Assembly: GCF_000003815.2 (NCBI RefSeq)
Contig: NC_049990.1
Location: 1,321,452 to 1,385,451 of the forward strand
Length of the DNA: 64,000 bases
Source: Branchiostoma floridae
Lineage: Eukaryota; Chordata; Leptocardii; Amphioxiformes; Branchiostomatidae
Direction: 5' to 3'
Both the position numbers and the translations under genes were made by a program. Within the stretch, counting starts at the first letter, position 1. Each line of letters opens with the position of its first letter. Below the pieces are notes generated by a model. The model was not told where the DNA came from. It saw only the letters and a list, made by a program, of their open reading frames with translations, and made no database searches. Shown one piece after another: positions 46,760-56,553 of this stretch.

Positions 46760-49490
46760 GATAACTTGCGATGACTGGGCAGGTACCTGGACTTATACTT
46801 ACCTGAGCTACATAATAACACATAGATAGGCTAACTTCGGAAAACTCGTGACAACTTAACAGAGAAATTAGCATAGGGTAATTTGCTTACAATACTATCA
46901 TTGTTACCTCACTTAAGTTACTATGTATCATCATATTCACGATCAAACCACTTGAATGGAGAATACTGTACAATCCTGCATACATGTGTAAGTACATTTA
47001 CCTAATTGCTAGGAACACTTTAAACGACTCTCTCCATTTTCAAAGCTATAAAGAATTTGATGTCTTAAAAATTTAAAAAGATATCTCACCAGTCACAGAT
47101 GTACACCTGACTCTCTGACCGGCTCAGACAAAACGGACGAAATATTTCGATGAAGTTATGAAAAAGGCACAGGTAATGGTATCGTCCGTATCCATAGCGA
47201 CGTTGCATAATATCGTCTCAGTGGCCCACATGTTGACGGCAAAGCTTTCAGACTTTGTTTGCTGTGGCTAATTATTATAAAAAAGTAATATCAAATCTAT
47301 CAGAGACAAAAAAATAAGATAGTAAAACGCTTAGTCACGTTAATTTCATAAAGTGTTAGATATGGATGATTCATATAATAATTTATGATACACATATAAA
47401 CTTTGTAACATTCATAAAAACAGCATTGAGAGTAATCAGTTGCTAATGACTTCACATTAACCGTTTCCATGACGACCGTTGCCTGTCGTCTACAGGAGAC
47501 GTCCTTGTTACGTCATAGTTCCGATAAGGCCCGGTATCAATTTCCAGACGTGCAATCATAATAAGATCAGGGGTACATTAACTAGAATCCTACGTGCATG
47601 ATTGGGGGTTAAATGAGATTAAGTTAATTCCTCCTATTTGCAGGTCAAGGACATACGATTAATGCTTCCAAAGGCGTCATTTCTGTTTTTATATCTCATT
47701 AATATTCCTTCTCATGTATTACAGAAGCGTTTCTTTAATAGAACAAGGTAGTCCTATAGCCTTTTAAATGAGTCCTTAACTCAAGAGAGAGTTCTAGGAA
47801 GTAAAACACGTATGCTACTAAACATTATACGATAAAGTACCCACTACTCTAGCGTACATCAAAAAGCATTCAGTGTTGTGCTATACGTATAGGGAATGTA
47901 CGGGTAGGGTTTGCTTGGGTACCGGTGTAGTGAGTGTCATATCATTTTACAAAACATACATCGCGTAATGCAACACAAAAGGTCGGCTGATTTTCTATTT
48001 GTTGAAACGTTATCCATTACAAAGTAACACTCCCTTCTGTAGTGGAATGCCCCTTTAATTCTGATTAAAAAACGAAAAATTAAAGCTTATGCCGTATACC
48101 CAACACAATACATGCTGTTGAGTTATTTTTGGTCCGTTTTGAGTTTTTGTTTTTTTTATATCTTACTTTTCGTTCCCCGACGCTGCACGTTTGAGGAAAT
48201 GTGACGTTTGCCTAACCCAGGCCCGCTCTGAATGCCAGCCACCCCACCGCTTTAGGCTTAGGTACCATTTCCGAAACGGGGCCCGTTCGGGATGTGTGCG
48301 GAAAGGAAAAATGAAGCTGTTAATATACCAAGGAATATACACAAATTATGCTCCTAGTTTTTAAAAGTCATGTGTGTTTTGTTGCCTTTCGTATCATATT
48401 TTTCGTTTCCGAAAGCTACCGGACCAGGCCCCAGATTGGCCCTGTGACCCGGGACTAACCCAGGCCCGTGAAAGCTCGCCCACCCTGCATGCCTCCCGCC
48501 CCGCCGCCCTGCCGGGAGAAGCCGGCACGCTGCCGACACTGATGGGGAAATGATAGCCGACCGGATCCAGGGGTCAGTGGGGGTCACCGGAGTTACCTGG
48601 GTGTGGTTCTGTTGTGTACACATCGTGCTGACGTCTCCAAGAGACATGCAGTTTCTCAAGATATGTAGTCATCACTTAGTTCGTAATATCAAGGACACTC
48701 ACACGCACGCCGTCACACTCACTCACAAACACATAATCATACACAAACACGCAGTCACAGACACACGCACATACACACACATACACGCGCGCGCGCACAG
48801 GCGTACACAGACACACAAAGACACACACACGCACGTACATACATACACATACGCGCGCGCGCGCGCAACAAAACTTTGTTACGATTTAGAACATTTTACG
48901 TGTTATGTATGTAACGTTATTGTTGTGTTTTAAGCTCATATTTTACATAGTGTATTGCATTACAATTGACAAATTAAGAGTCAGATGAATCCAATTCTGG
49001 TCGCCTTAAGACCAGGTTCTAAGCAGATATTATTGGGGAAGTTTGTAATCTTACATCTCTTGCCTACCGGACAAAAAGCGAGAAACGTGATCCGATGGCC
49101 ACGTTCCTGAACCAACAAATGGTCTTCAGCAATAAACCATTTTACACCTCGTAAAAACCAAGGCAGAACCACACTCGTCTGCTTGGAGACCGCAATGCTA
49201 ACGTTATATCATTACGCCGTGGAGTGGGGATTTATTGACCAAATGTTTGGTGGCGTTGTCATGGTGATTCTGTAAACGCCCGGCCTAGCGTGACGTGCGG
49301 TTTATGCTAATGTTATCATCAACTGGCCTTAAGTGAGGCTAAGACCAAGGATGTTATGTATTCTATATAAACTTGGTACGATTGAAAAGCAAGACCTATA
49401 AATTTATCTACATAAGACATTGTCTACATTATGCCACTGTATAAGACGCATAGGAAAGTATCACCTTGAAGTATTTTTCAACATATTGCG
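46760..49490. other. Region without recognised genes; CpG-rich patch and CA tract
   Basis: Mostly AT-rich DNA. About 48400-48560 is GC-rich with CpG and could be a promoter, but no exon is evident. A (CA)n tract with CGCG steps lies at 48695-48868. Confidence 0.45.
48695..48868. repeat. (CA)n/(CG)n microsatellite
   Basis: CACACA with GCGCGCGC blocks at about 48786 and 48854, likely Z-DNA prone. Confidence 0.9.
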
Positions 49491-49511
49491 GCCATGTGGT
49501 TTAAAACAAAC

Positions 49512-49517
49512 TTTATT
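49512..49517 (-). terminator. Polyadenylation signal, copy A
   Basis: AATAAA on the minus strand within GATCTTAATAAAGTTT, about 545 bp past the stop codon. The identical block follows copy B, which supports use. Confidence 0.65.
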
Positions 49518-50062
49518 AAGATCACTACTAACAGTAAAAGGTGATGGTTAAGGAATGTGATCACAGTCTACAAACTTTCTCTATCATGAATCTTAAACAT
49601 AACATGAAGTACTTGAAGGACACATTCATTTGTAAAGGCCCACAATTGAGATACAACGTCTTAAAATAGGTAAGCTGTTTGCGGTTTAAAAGATAACTGT
49701 CTTCAAACCTTGAAGTTAACTACAACATATTCACTGATGTGATGAGATCATAGATTCTACCAGGGTCCAAATAGACATACAACATGACAGAGGAGTTAGC
49801 TGACCGAGAATAATGTAGGCAATATATATATGCGTTCTTTTTTTGTAAATCACAACGCCATTTAGGCTGTCAACTTGTGTATGTCTGCTACGTTGAACAT
49901 CAATGAAGAATTCGAGAAAGAAAGGAGTCCCTCGGCCAGCTAACTCCTTCTCCATGTTATCCCTCTGTTTCGCAAACTTCAACTTTTTTCAAGTGACCTA
50001 AGGAGCCTGGTGAAGGCTACTGAGACCACTGTTTCCTGGTGTCTGTCCCCCCTTTAAGACCT

Positions 50063-53000
50063 TTAATAGTTCCCGGCGAGTTCCTTGAGGTAGTCACGGT
50101 TGATGAGCTCTGTCCGCTTCACGAACTTATACCTCCGCCCGCCCTTCCTCTTGTTCCTCGGTAGCAGACAGTGTACGGCCTGGAAGCGACTTTTCAGCAC
50201 ACACAAGCCGTCCTCTCCCTCCATCAACTCAGCTATGTCATCTAGGAACCTCCGCACGGGGTCAGGGGTCGACTCGCACGCCTCCACGCCGTGAACACTC
50301 AGCGCCACCACCCGCGCTCTGCTGCTGTTCTTACGCTTCTTGGTAGGCGGCGCTTCTGTCTGCGCTGTTGGAATGTCCACAGTGACGTATATACCCCTGG
50401 ATTCCTGTTGGACAGTGAAAGAAGGCAACCATTCAACCAACGAACCAACCGTTCAACGGACCAACCAACCAACCGACTGACCGACCAACAAAACAACCAA
50501 CCAATCATACATACATATATACACATACATGTACATGCATACATTATTACATACATACATACATGTACATGCACACATACATAAAAACAAACATACATAG
50601 AAACCGATAAAACAAAAATGCGACCAGCCAAACAAGCGACGTCAAGACCCACCTGGAACAAGTTGTTTGCCTTATATGGAACTATGCCCGTTGCCCTGAC
50701 AACCCCTCCCCCGTTCTTCAGCTTGAGGTCCAGAGGAAACTTGGCCACAGTGGACAGGTAGGTGTGGAGCGCCAAGGACATCTGGAATGGATGAAAGAAT
50801 AAACAATGCTCTTCACTATATTTTGACTATTAATACCAAGATACGCTTAGGCATCAAGATAATATCAGGATACGATACGCCAAAAAGCCCTTACTCAAGC
50901 AACTGGACATGATTTGGGAAATTATATCCAGTTGCTTGAGTAATTGCTATTTGGCAAGTGATACCTACCTACCAACCTACCTTGTCAATCATGTCAAAAC
51001 CTTGTCAAATACATCAAGTATTTGTAATTGCGCAAAAAGTACTTCCAGAGATCAAAGCACAAATTGCTTATACCACTACTTATGCAGCAAACCTTCGCCA
51101 CGCTTACCTGACACAGAGGGAAGGGCAGTATGACACAGTTCATCCTGTCCTCAGAATCCATCTTGGGGAAGGACCGGATCTTCTTGATAGCCGGAGGGTT
51201 GTTCAGGAATTCCTTATTCACGGCCTGTTGGCACTGACGGGATGTGTAGTGTGTTTGTTTGGAACGTATTAGCGGTGAACCGCTCTAATGTAACACATTT
51301 AAAAGTTTGCACAAGCTGTGTTACGTAAAGTTGCAAAGATGGTTGAAAAAAACTTGCAGAAAATGTTGCAAAGAGATTTTATGACAAATAGCAATGAACG
51401 TTTACGAAATTCGAAAAGGAGCAAGTAGTATTTACGAAAAGCATCAAAGAACGTTTATCAAAAGTAGCGAAGAACGTTTACGAAAAGAAGCGAAGAACAA
51501 TTACAAAAAGTAGCGAATAAGAATTACGAAGAGTAGCGAAGTAAAATTACAAAGTAGCAACGAAAATATACAGTCAAAAAGTAGCAAAGAGATAATTAAA
51601 TCGTCAACATGCAGTTATCACAGTTGTACCTTTCTCATCTCCTTCTTCTGGCTCACGTCACATACGTCATACCTCACGTCATCCCACAGGCTGCCGAAAA
51701 TATTCCCCTCCGTGAAAAATGCATTATCATAGAAATCCCGGACAACCGCAAACACCTGTGTCACAAAAACAAGAAAAACAAATAAAGAAGTGCAAACTTC
51801 CATCTCTTGGTAGTTCTAGGAGCGACGAGAGACAGACAATAGGATGTAGTTGTGTACGCAAAGTTATTGTCAGCTCAAGACAGTGCAGCAGGGTGGCAAG
51901 GTGGAGGGATGATAACTTAGAATCCAAAGGTTCTGGGTTCAAATCCCTAGTTGTGTTACTTGGAAAACACAATTATTTCCTAATTCGACTGAGGTGGAAA
52001 TTAGTACCTACCTTTGGCAAGAGACGTCCTCTCGCGTAAAGCGTAAAGTTACAGGTCACGTGTTTGAGGAGATCTCAGCTACACCTCCTGCGCGTTATTA
52101 AATACACAATCCCACCAAGCGTATCATCAGTTAGCTGGTAATAAGAAACAATCTAAAAAAGACCACCACATTTTTTCTATTCTTTAAGTATACCTTAGCG
52201 GGTACGGCGGCCGGGCTGGCCACCCACGCCTCCTCCACGTCATCAGGATTTGCCAGCTCGTTCACGAAGTCATCAACAGGCAGCATCAGCTCATGGCCCA
52301 TGTACTCCACTGGAGGCAGGTACATAGTTTTAACATGGAGCAAGTATAGCAATAGTAAAGACACTGGGCCTTCTAAGTCTACTTATATATTTGTCGGTTT
52401 GGCTGTTTCAAGTCGTACAGCCAGCAGGCGGCCCAACCAGCCACTATAGCTTATTGCAAATGCTATTGGGGCTTTCACATGGAAAGCTAAACAAGTTGAA
52501 TCTCTAAAAAGTAGACATGGCAAAGATGACTCCAACTACAACATCTATGACAAAATGTCTCCTTCCAATGAATTCGAACTTTGTCTCTGCATTTTCAAAC
52601 ATTTCCTTTACACTGATTAACCCCTAACCCTGACCGAACCTTCGAATCCGCACCCTGTCCCCGTCTTGACTCCTTGAACCCTGACCTTTTACCTCACTTT
52701 CGAATCCGCACCCTGTCCCCGTCTCGACTTCTTGAACCCTGACCTTTTACCTCACTTTCGAATCCGCACCCTGTCCCCGTCTCGACTCCTTGAGCATTGA
52801 CCCTGATTTTGCCTTCTCACTCACACCCTGTCCCCGTCCTGACCCCATGAACCCTGACCTTACCTTCTAATCCACACCCTGTGACGACTGTCCCCGTCTT
52901 GACCCCATGAACCCTGACCCTACTGTAATCTCACCTTCGAACCCGCACCCTGTCCCCGGCCTCTCCACGCCGTCCTGCCCGTCGATGACCCCGGTAACCT

Positions 53001-54241
53001 TGACCGTGACGGTGGAGTCGTCCGGCAGCCAGACCTGAGCCGTGAAGGGGAGCCCCAGACACGCCTCCATCCCCGTGTACAGGGCCTGCTGGTCCTCGGG
53101 GAGCTCCACGTCCGTGAACCAGTCTTCCCGGGCCTCGGTTATGTCCTCCTGAAGTCGGTTTGGGGGTTAAGAAAATTAACAAAAGTGAACGTTTGTGGGG
53201 TCGTGTGGCGTAAATGTAGAGTATCTGGCTCAGAACTCACTCAGTAGTCCTAAGTTTGAATCCTACCATGCTGCTGCCATGATTTGTGTACATGGGAAAG
53301 ACACTTAACACGGCTTTAAACGCTTCACCCAGGTGTAAAAAAATGGTACCTGAGTGTGATCCGGCTTAACATTACTGTACTCTGTCTTGTATACGGTGGG
53401 TGACGACCCACTCCTCCTTCAACCACCTTGAAGAAGCAATGGAACTACCTTTATGGATGATGAATTCATGAAATCAAACGTAGACCCCGAGATACAGTGG
53501 ATGGAAATAAAAATTAAAAAAAAAAAGACTAAGTTAGAAGGGTACATCATCACCTTCATGTTATTCTTGGTTATCCTCTCCAGAGCGCCGAACATGACCG
53601 GGTGCATAGTTTCTTCCTTGGTCATCGTGTGCGGAATGGGCGGGGAGCGCTCCCATTTCTGCCTGGAAAAAACAGACCAAGCAAATGAACGAAGGAGTGA
53701 ACAGATGAATCAATTATTCGTTCGTTAAGTCTTTCATTCATTCATCTATTAAGTCATTATCATATTCATTCATTCATCCATTCAATACATTAATAATTCA
53801 ACTTCGGTCTTGAAACTAGTTCAAGAAACAAAGTGGTAACAACTATTCAACAGCTACTAGTATAGTAGCTACAATCTACAATTCTAAATTTGCAAAAAAA
53901 TATATATCACTATGGCTAGGTATTTTGAAGCAGTAGACCTTTTGAGCAATTAGTCATAGGTGGTTGGAAGCCTTGATGTTTTATTATTATTATTTTTTTA
54001 AATCTTAAGACTTTATTTAACAGAATAGTGCAATACTAAGAAATTAATAGTACAATAAACATGGTTTGTAAAATCATTTTGTCCTTTATAAATATTTTGT
54101 CTGTCCGTTTTTCAGAATGACTACATACCTGTCCGCCGGACTGGCTGCCTCCCTGATCTCCATTATCCTCAGCTGGCCACCGCTGCAGAACAGATAGTTC
54201 CCGACAGGCGGCGCTGCTGCGTGGTCTGACGCTGTTGCCAT
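50063..54241 (-). CDS. Uncharacterised protein, tandem copy A (424 residues, 8 coding exons)
   Basis: Minus-strand coding exons: 54241-54129, 53662-53554, 53148-52935, 52309-52194, 51755-51630, 51233-51108, 50781-50653 and 50404-50063. All have GT/AG borders and compatible phases; together 1275 nt including stop. The first coding exon starts at 54282 after a leader intron whose donor is at 55204. The protein begins MATASDHAAAPPVGNYLFCS. It has a hydrophilic middle with TAQVWLPDDSTVTVKVTG (beta-like), an acidic stretch around NELANPDDVEEAW, a KKEM segment, a KKRK cluster (APPTKKRKNSSR) that could be a nuclear localisation signal, and a basic C-terminal tail (NKRKGGRRYKFVKR). No signal peptide or membrane segment. 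I do not recognise the family. Nuclear location is inference. Strong support comes from copy B, which conserves every exon border to exon 8. Distinctive: an exon-derived minisatellite in intron 3 and MITEs in the leader intron. Confidence 0.9.
50880..50955. repeat. Foldback of Penelope-type segment in intron 6 of copy A
   Basis: TTACTCAAGCAACTGGACAT and its reverse ATATCCAGTTGCTTGAGTAA face each other across a short spacer. Absent from the same intron of copy B. Confidence 0.65.
51380..51600. repeat. Degenerate 25-bp minisatellite in intron 5 of copy A
   Basis: AGTAGCGAAGAACGTTTACG-like units repeat about eight or nine times. Not seen in copy B. Confidence 0.75.
51888..52090 (+). mobile_element. 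tRNA-derived SINE in intron 4 of copy A
   Basis: AGGGTGGCAAGGTGGAGGGA and GGTTCTGGGTTCAAATCCC are A/B-box-like, followed by a tail with GGCAAGAGACGTCCTCTCGC. The same tail (GGGGCGTCCTCTCAGATGCC) is in intron 4 of copy B at about 59550-59720, so it predates the duplication. Confidence 0.6.
52388..52450 (+). repeat. Dispersed repeat family R1, intron 3 of copy A
   Basis: GTCGGTTTGGCTGTTTCAAG with GCGGCCCAACCAGCC matches 2893-2955. Confidence 0.5.
52641..52934 (-). repeat. 58-bp minisatellite derived from the exon 3/intron 3 boundary
   Basis: Units start at 52641, 52699 and 52757 (58 bp apart) and, more diverged, at 52813 and 52865. The real boundary at 52936 is the sixth member. Each good unit repeats the last about 25 coding nt of exon 3 (minus: GGGACAGGGTGCGGATTCGA) and the first intron bases, with the donor changed from AAG|GTGAGA to AAAG|TGAGG. 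Copy B has only about one degenerate unit (60040-60105). Confidence 0.85.
53196..53440 (+). mobile_element. tRNA-derived SINE in intron 2 of copy A
   Basis: GTGTGGCGTAAATGTAGAGT (A box) and CTAAGTTTGAATCCTACC (B box), followed by ACATGGGAAAGACACTTAAC. Not seen in copy B. Confidence 0.65.
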
Positions 54242-54391
54242 ATTGAATCTTCGTGGATTACACGTTCAGGTGTCAAACAACACTATAGGACAGAACATAG
54301 CGTTCGTTAGATAAATTATCTACACAGAAAAACAAATTTGCTAATTTGTTAATTACTTCCATGTCTTAATCAGTTCCATGTCCGTTCCTCT

Positions 54392-54582
54392 TGTGATTCT
54401 AATCTCCAAGCAGATCCTACGGTAGCATAAGATAGTATCAAAAGCTGACAGAGGATCTAGGTGTGAAGCCGGCTTAGGGGTTTCTTTGGCTGCATGGCAA
54501 ATGGACACCTCTTGGCTGACTACACTCTTTGGCCAGTTTGGAACTATCTTATACCATTGTAGGATCTGCTTGGAGATTAGTG
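54392..54582. mobile_element. Palindromic MITE family M3, copy 2
   Basis: Inverted ends AATCTCCAAGCAGATCCTAC and reversed TAATCTCCAAGCAGATCCTA. GTGATTCT flanks both sides (an 8-bp target duplication, as hAT elements make). The matching site in copy B (about 61340-61365) is empty, so insertion followed the gene duplication. Confidence 0.85.
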
Positions 54583-54739
54583 ATTCTCTCTTGTTCCCAC
54601 AAAAGGCACTCTGTATCACGCAGCGGTAACGCGTTTAGCGGCCCCCCAGACGCTAGACTGGCGCACAGATGGTGTCAAACCACACGTGTGTACTACCACC
54701 TTGCACGAGAAACGTAAGCAAAGACAAACATGAATGTGG

Positions 54740-54897
54740 TACTGTAGAAGCCGCTTAATTGCACGGACTACAATTATCCGGCTGGTGCAATAATGCGAAG
54801 TTATCCGGCTGGACTGCACCGGTTTGGGATTTGGGATTCCGTGCAATTAACAGAAGTGTGCGTTAATCCGTTGTGCAATTAACTGGCGTCTACTGTA
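54740..54897. mobile_element. MITE with TACAGTAGACGCC-type ends
   Basis: The left end TACTGTAGAAGCCGCTTAAT and the reversed right end TACAGTAGACGCCAGTTAAT match for about 25 bp. TA ends are typical of Tc1/mariner-pogo elements. About 158 bp, non-coding, absent from copy B. Confidence 0.75.
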
Positions 54898-55203
54898 TCG
54901 GAAAAATTTCGATGACCACTCACTGACATTAGTATGACAAGCCCAAGAAAGTTTTCGAGTCTAGTAGATGATATCTCTTATGTATCCATAACTTGGTAAA
55001 AAAAAGTATCGGCTTCATGTTTCTCTAGATACGATAGAGTGCAGTTATCATAATTTGATGCTGGCCTGATAAAGCCCAAGGACATGGATACGACTGTAAG
55101 AAACTGGCGGAATATGGCTCTTTGTTGTTCTTAAATCTATAAAATGTATTGAAGAGAATATGTTAGATCATGTTCGACACACTAGGTTTAGTATTGTACT
55201 CAC

Positions 55204-55320
55204 CAATCTTGAATAACTGTGGAAGAAAAGTCGTCAGAAGAAGTTTCACGACACGACTCTGGTTGGGGTGGGGAAGGCCACGGGTGTTCGGACGGTTGTG
55301 CGCATGCTCCTCAGCTGAAA
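55204..55320 (-). other. Leader (5' UTR) exon and core promoter, copy A (approximate)
   Basis: A donor ATTG|GTGAGT ends a non-coding exon at 55204. The equivalent in copy B is TTTG|GTAATT at 62088. Conservation extends past it into the promoter. The transcription start is not defined; no TATA box is seen. Confidence 0.5.
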
Positions 55321-55377
55321 CCTAACACCTGGTAACAATCATCGGCAAACCCAAATAAGGAATTTATGGCGGGAAAA
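55299..55377. promoter_or_regulatory. Promoter cluster of copy A: NRF1, CArG, E2F
   Basis: TGCGCATGC (55299-55307, NRF1-type), CCAAATAAGG (55351-55360, a perfect CArG box) and GGCGGGAAAA (55368-55377, E2F-type, overlapping the palindrome GGGAAAATTTTCCC). Copy B keeps the same order and spacing. Confidence 0.6.
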
Positions 55378-56284
55378 TTTTCCCTCTCTGCCATCAGTTC
55401 TATTAGCAGCAAATTGTCATAGAAATATCGTAGAACGCCCTTTAACATTTCAAGACATAACTTGTCACTGCGTTTTGCATGAAATATAATGCAGCCTGTC
55501 TCTATGTCTTGGATGGAAAGGCTTAACATTATACAAGATTATTCTAGCTTTTCTATTTCCTTACAGACAAAAGTATCGATATTTTAATAGCTATTCCGGT
55601 CTGTTTCTTGTTTGGTCAGGCTGATGATAAGCGATCCCGACGCAGTGGTAAACAAAGCACGTGTTTGGCAAAAGATTGATTTACATATTATCCAGTAATT
55701 TGATCTGCTAATTCAAATATCAATTTTTAATCCAATCTACTGACGTCCTGGTAAGCACCAGTCACAGCAACAGCGATCGCTTGTATATCACTTTGGTGTA
55801 TGTCAGTGCGCCAATCCTGAGCGAGCGGTTTTGTCACGGTAGTCGCATGTGTTCTTCTTGAACCATTCACTTATTTCAGCAAAGAGATTTCACGTTTTCT
55901 GTCTGCGTAACGTGACGCCACAGAAGCAGCTTGTTCCTTGATAAAGACTCGTGTTGGACAGTCGAAAATTTGAGCATTAAAGTCTAACTTGTTTGTTTCG
56001 AAATTACAGTTAGACATTGCTTCAGAATTACTTCTAACAACAAGATAAACTTTGAAGTGAGCTTTATACCCTAGCCTTGAAATCGTCTTCGTGCCTAGCT
56101 ATTGCATGATGGACAGCCACTCTCTCGAGCTCGCTATTGCATATTAAAGTTTGTAATAGATGAAACAACATGGCGACCTGTGCATCTCCAGGTGTTTGGT
56201 ATGTGACTGCAATCACATATGAGATACACACTGAAGTATCCAGTAATATAAGAAATAAAAAGGCCATGTAACTTCAAAATAAAC

Positions 56285-56290
56285 TTTATT
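56285..56290 (-). terminator. Polyadenylation signal, copy B
   Basis: AATAAA (minus) in the same block as copy A, about 770 bp past the nearest stop. Confidence 0.6.
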
Positions 56291-56380
56291 AAGATCTCTA
56301 AAAACATGGTGGTTATGGAATGCGTTCGCACTCGGGTTTTCATTTTTTTCTTACTTTTGAGTCCTGTTAATACTAGTCAT

Positions 56381-56460
56381 GACATCATACTGCACCTGAT
56401 GACATCATACTGCACCTGATGACATCATACTGCACCTGATGACATCATACTGCACCTGAA
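56381..56460 (+). repeat. Perfect 20-bp repeat, four units
   Basis: GACATCATACTGCACCTGAT four times head to tail (last base differs). Recent expansion in the 3' flank of copy B. Confidence 0.95.
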
Positions 56461-56553
56461 TGATACCGACACATTGTTCCCATCCAGTGGCTGAGATTTA
56501 ACATTATCGTTTTAAAAGAAGAAATCTGTATATGTTTTAAAAAGACCTTGAAC

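Larger units (their letters stand above)
49500..55905. repeat. Tandem segmental duplication, unit A
   Basis: About 6.4 kb that matches unit B (56270-62830) in the same orientation, including exons, parts of introns, leader exon, promoter and 3' end. At the outer edge both carry CACTTATTTCAGCAA(A/G)GAGATTTCA (55868; 62800). At the inner edge both carry AAACTTTATTAAGATC. Confidence 0.85.

Noticed and set aside
56381..56460. CRISPR-like array
   Set aside because: The 20-bp units are head to tail with no spacers, in eukaryotic DNA; a simple minisatellite. The 94-bp array at 13568-14690 also lacks spacers.
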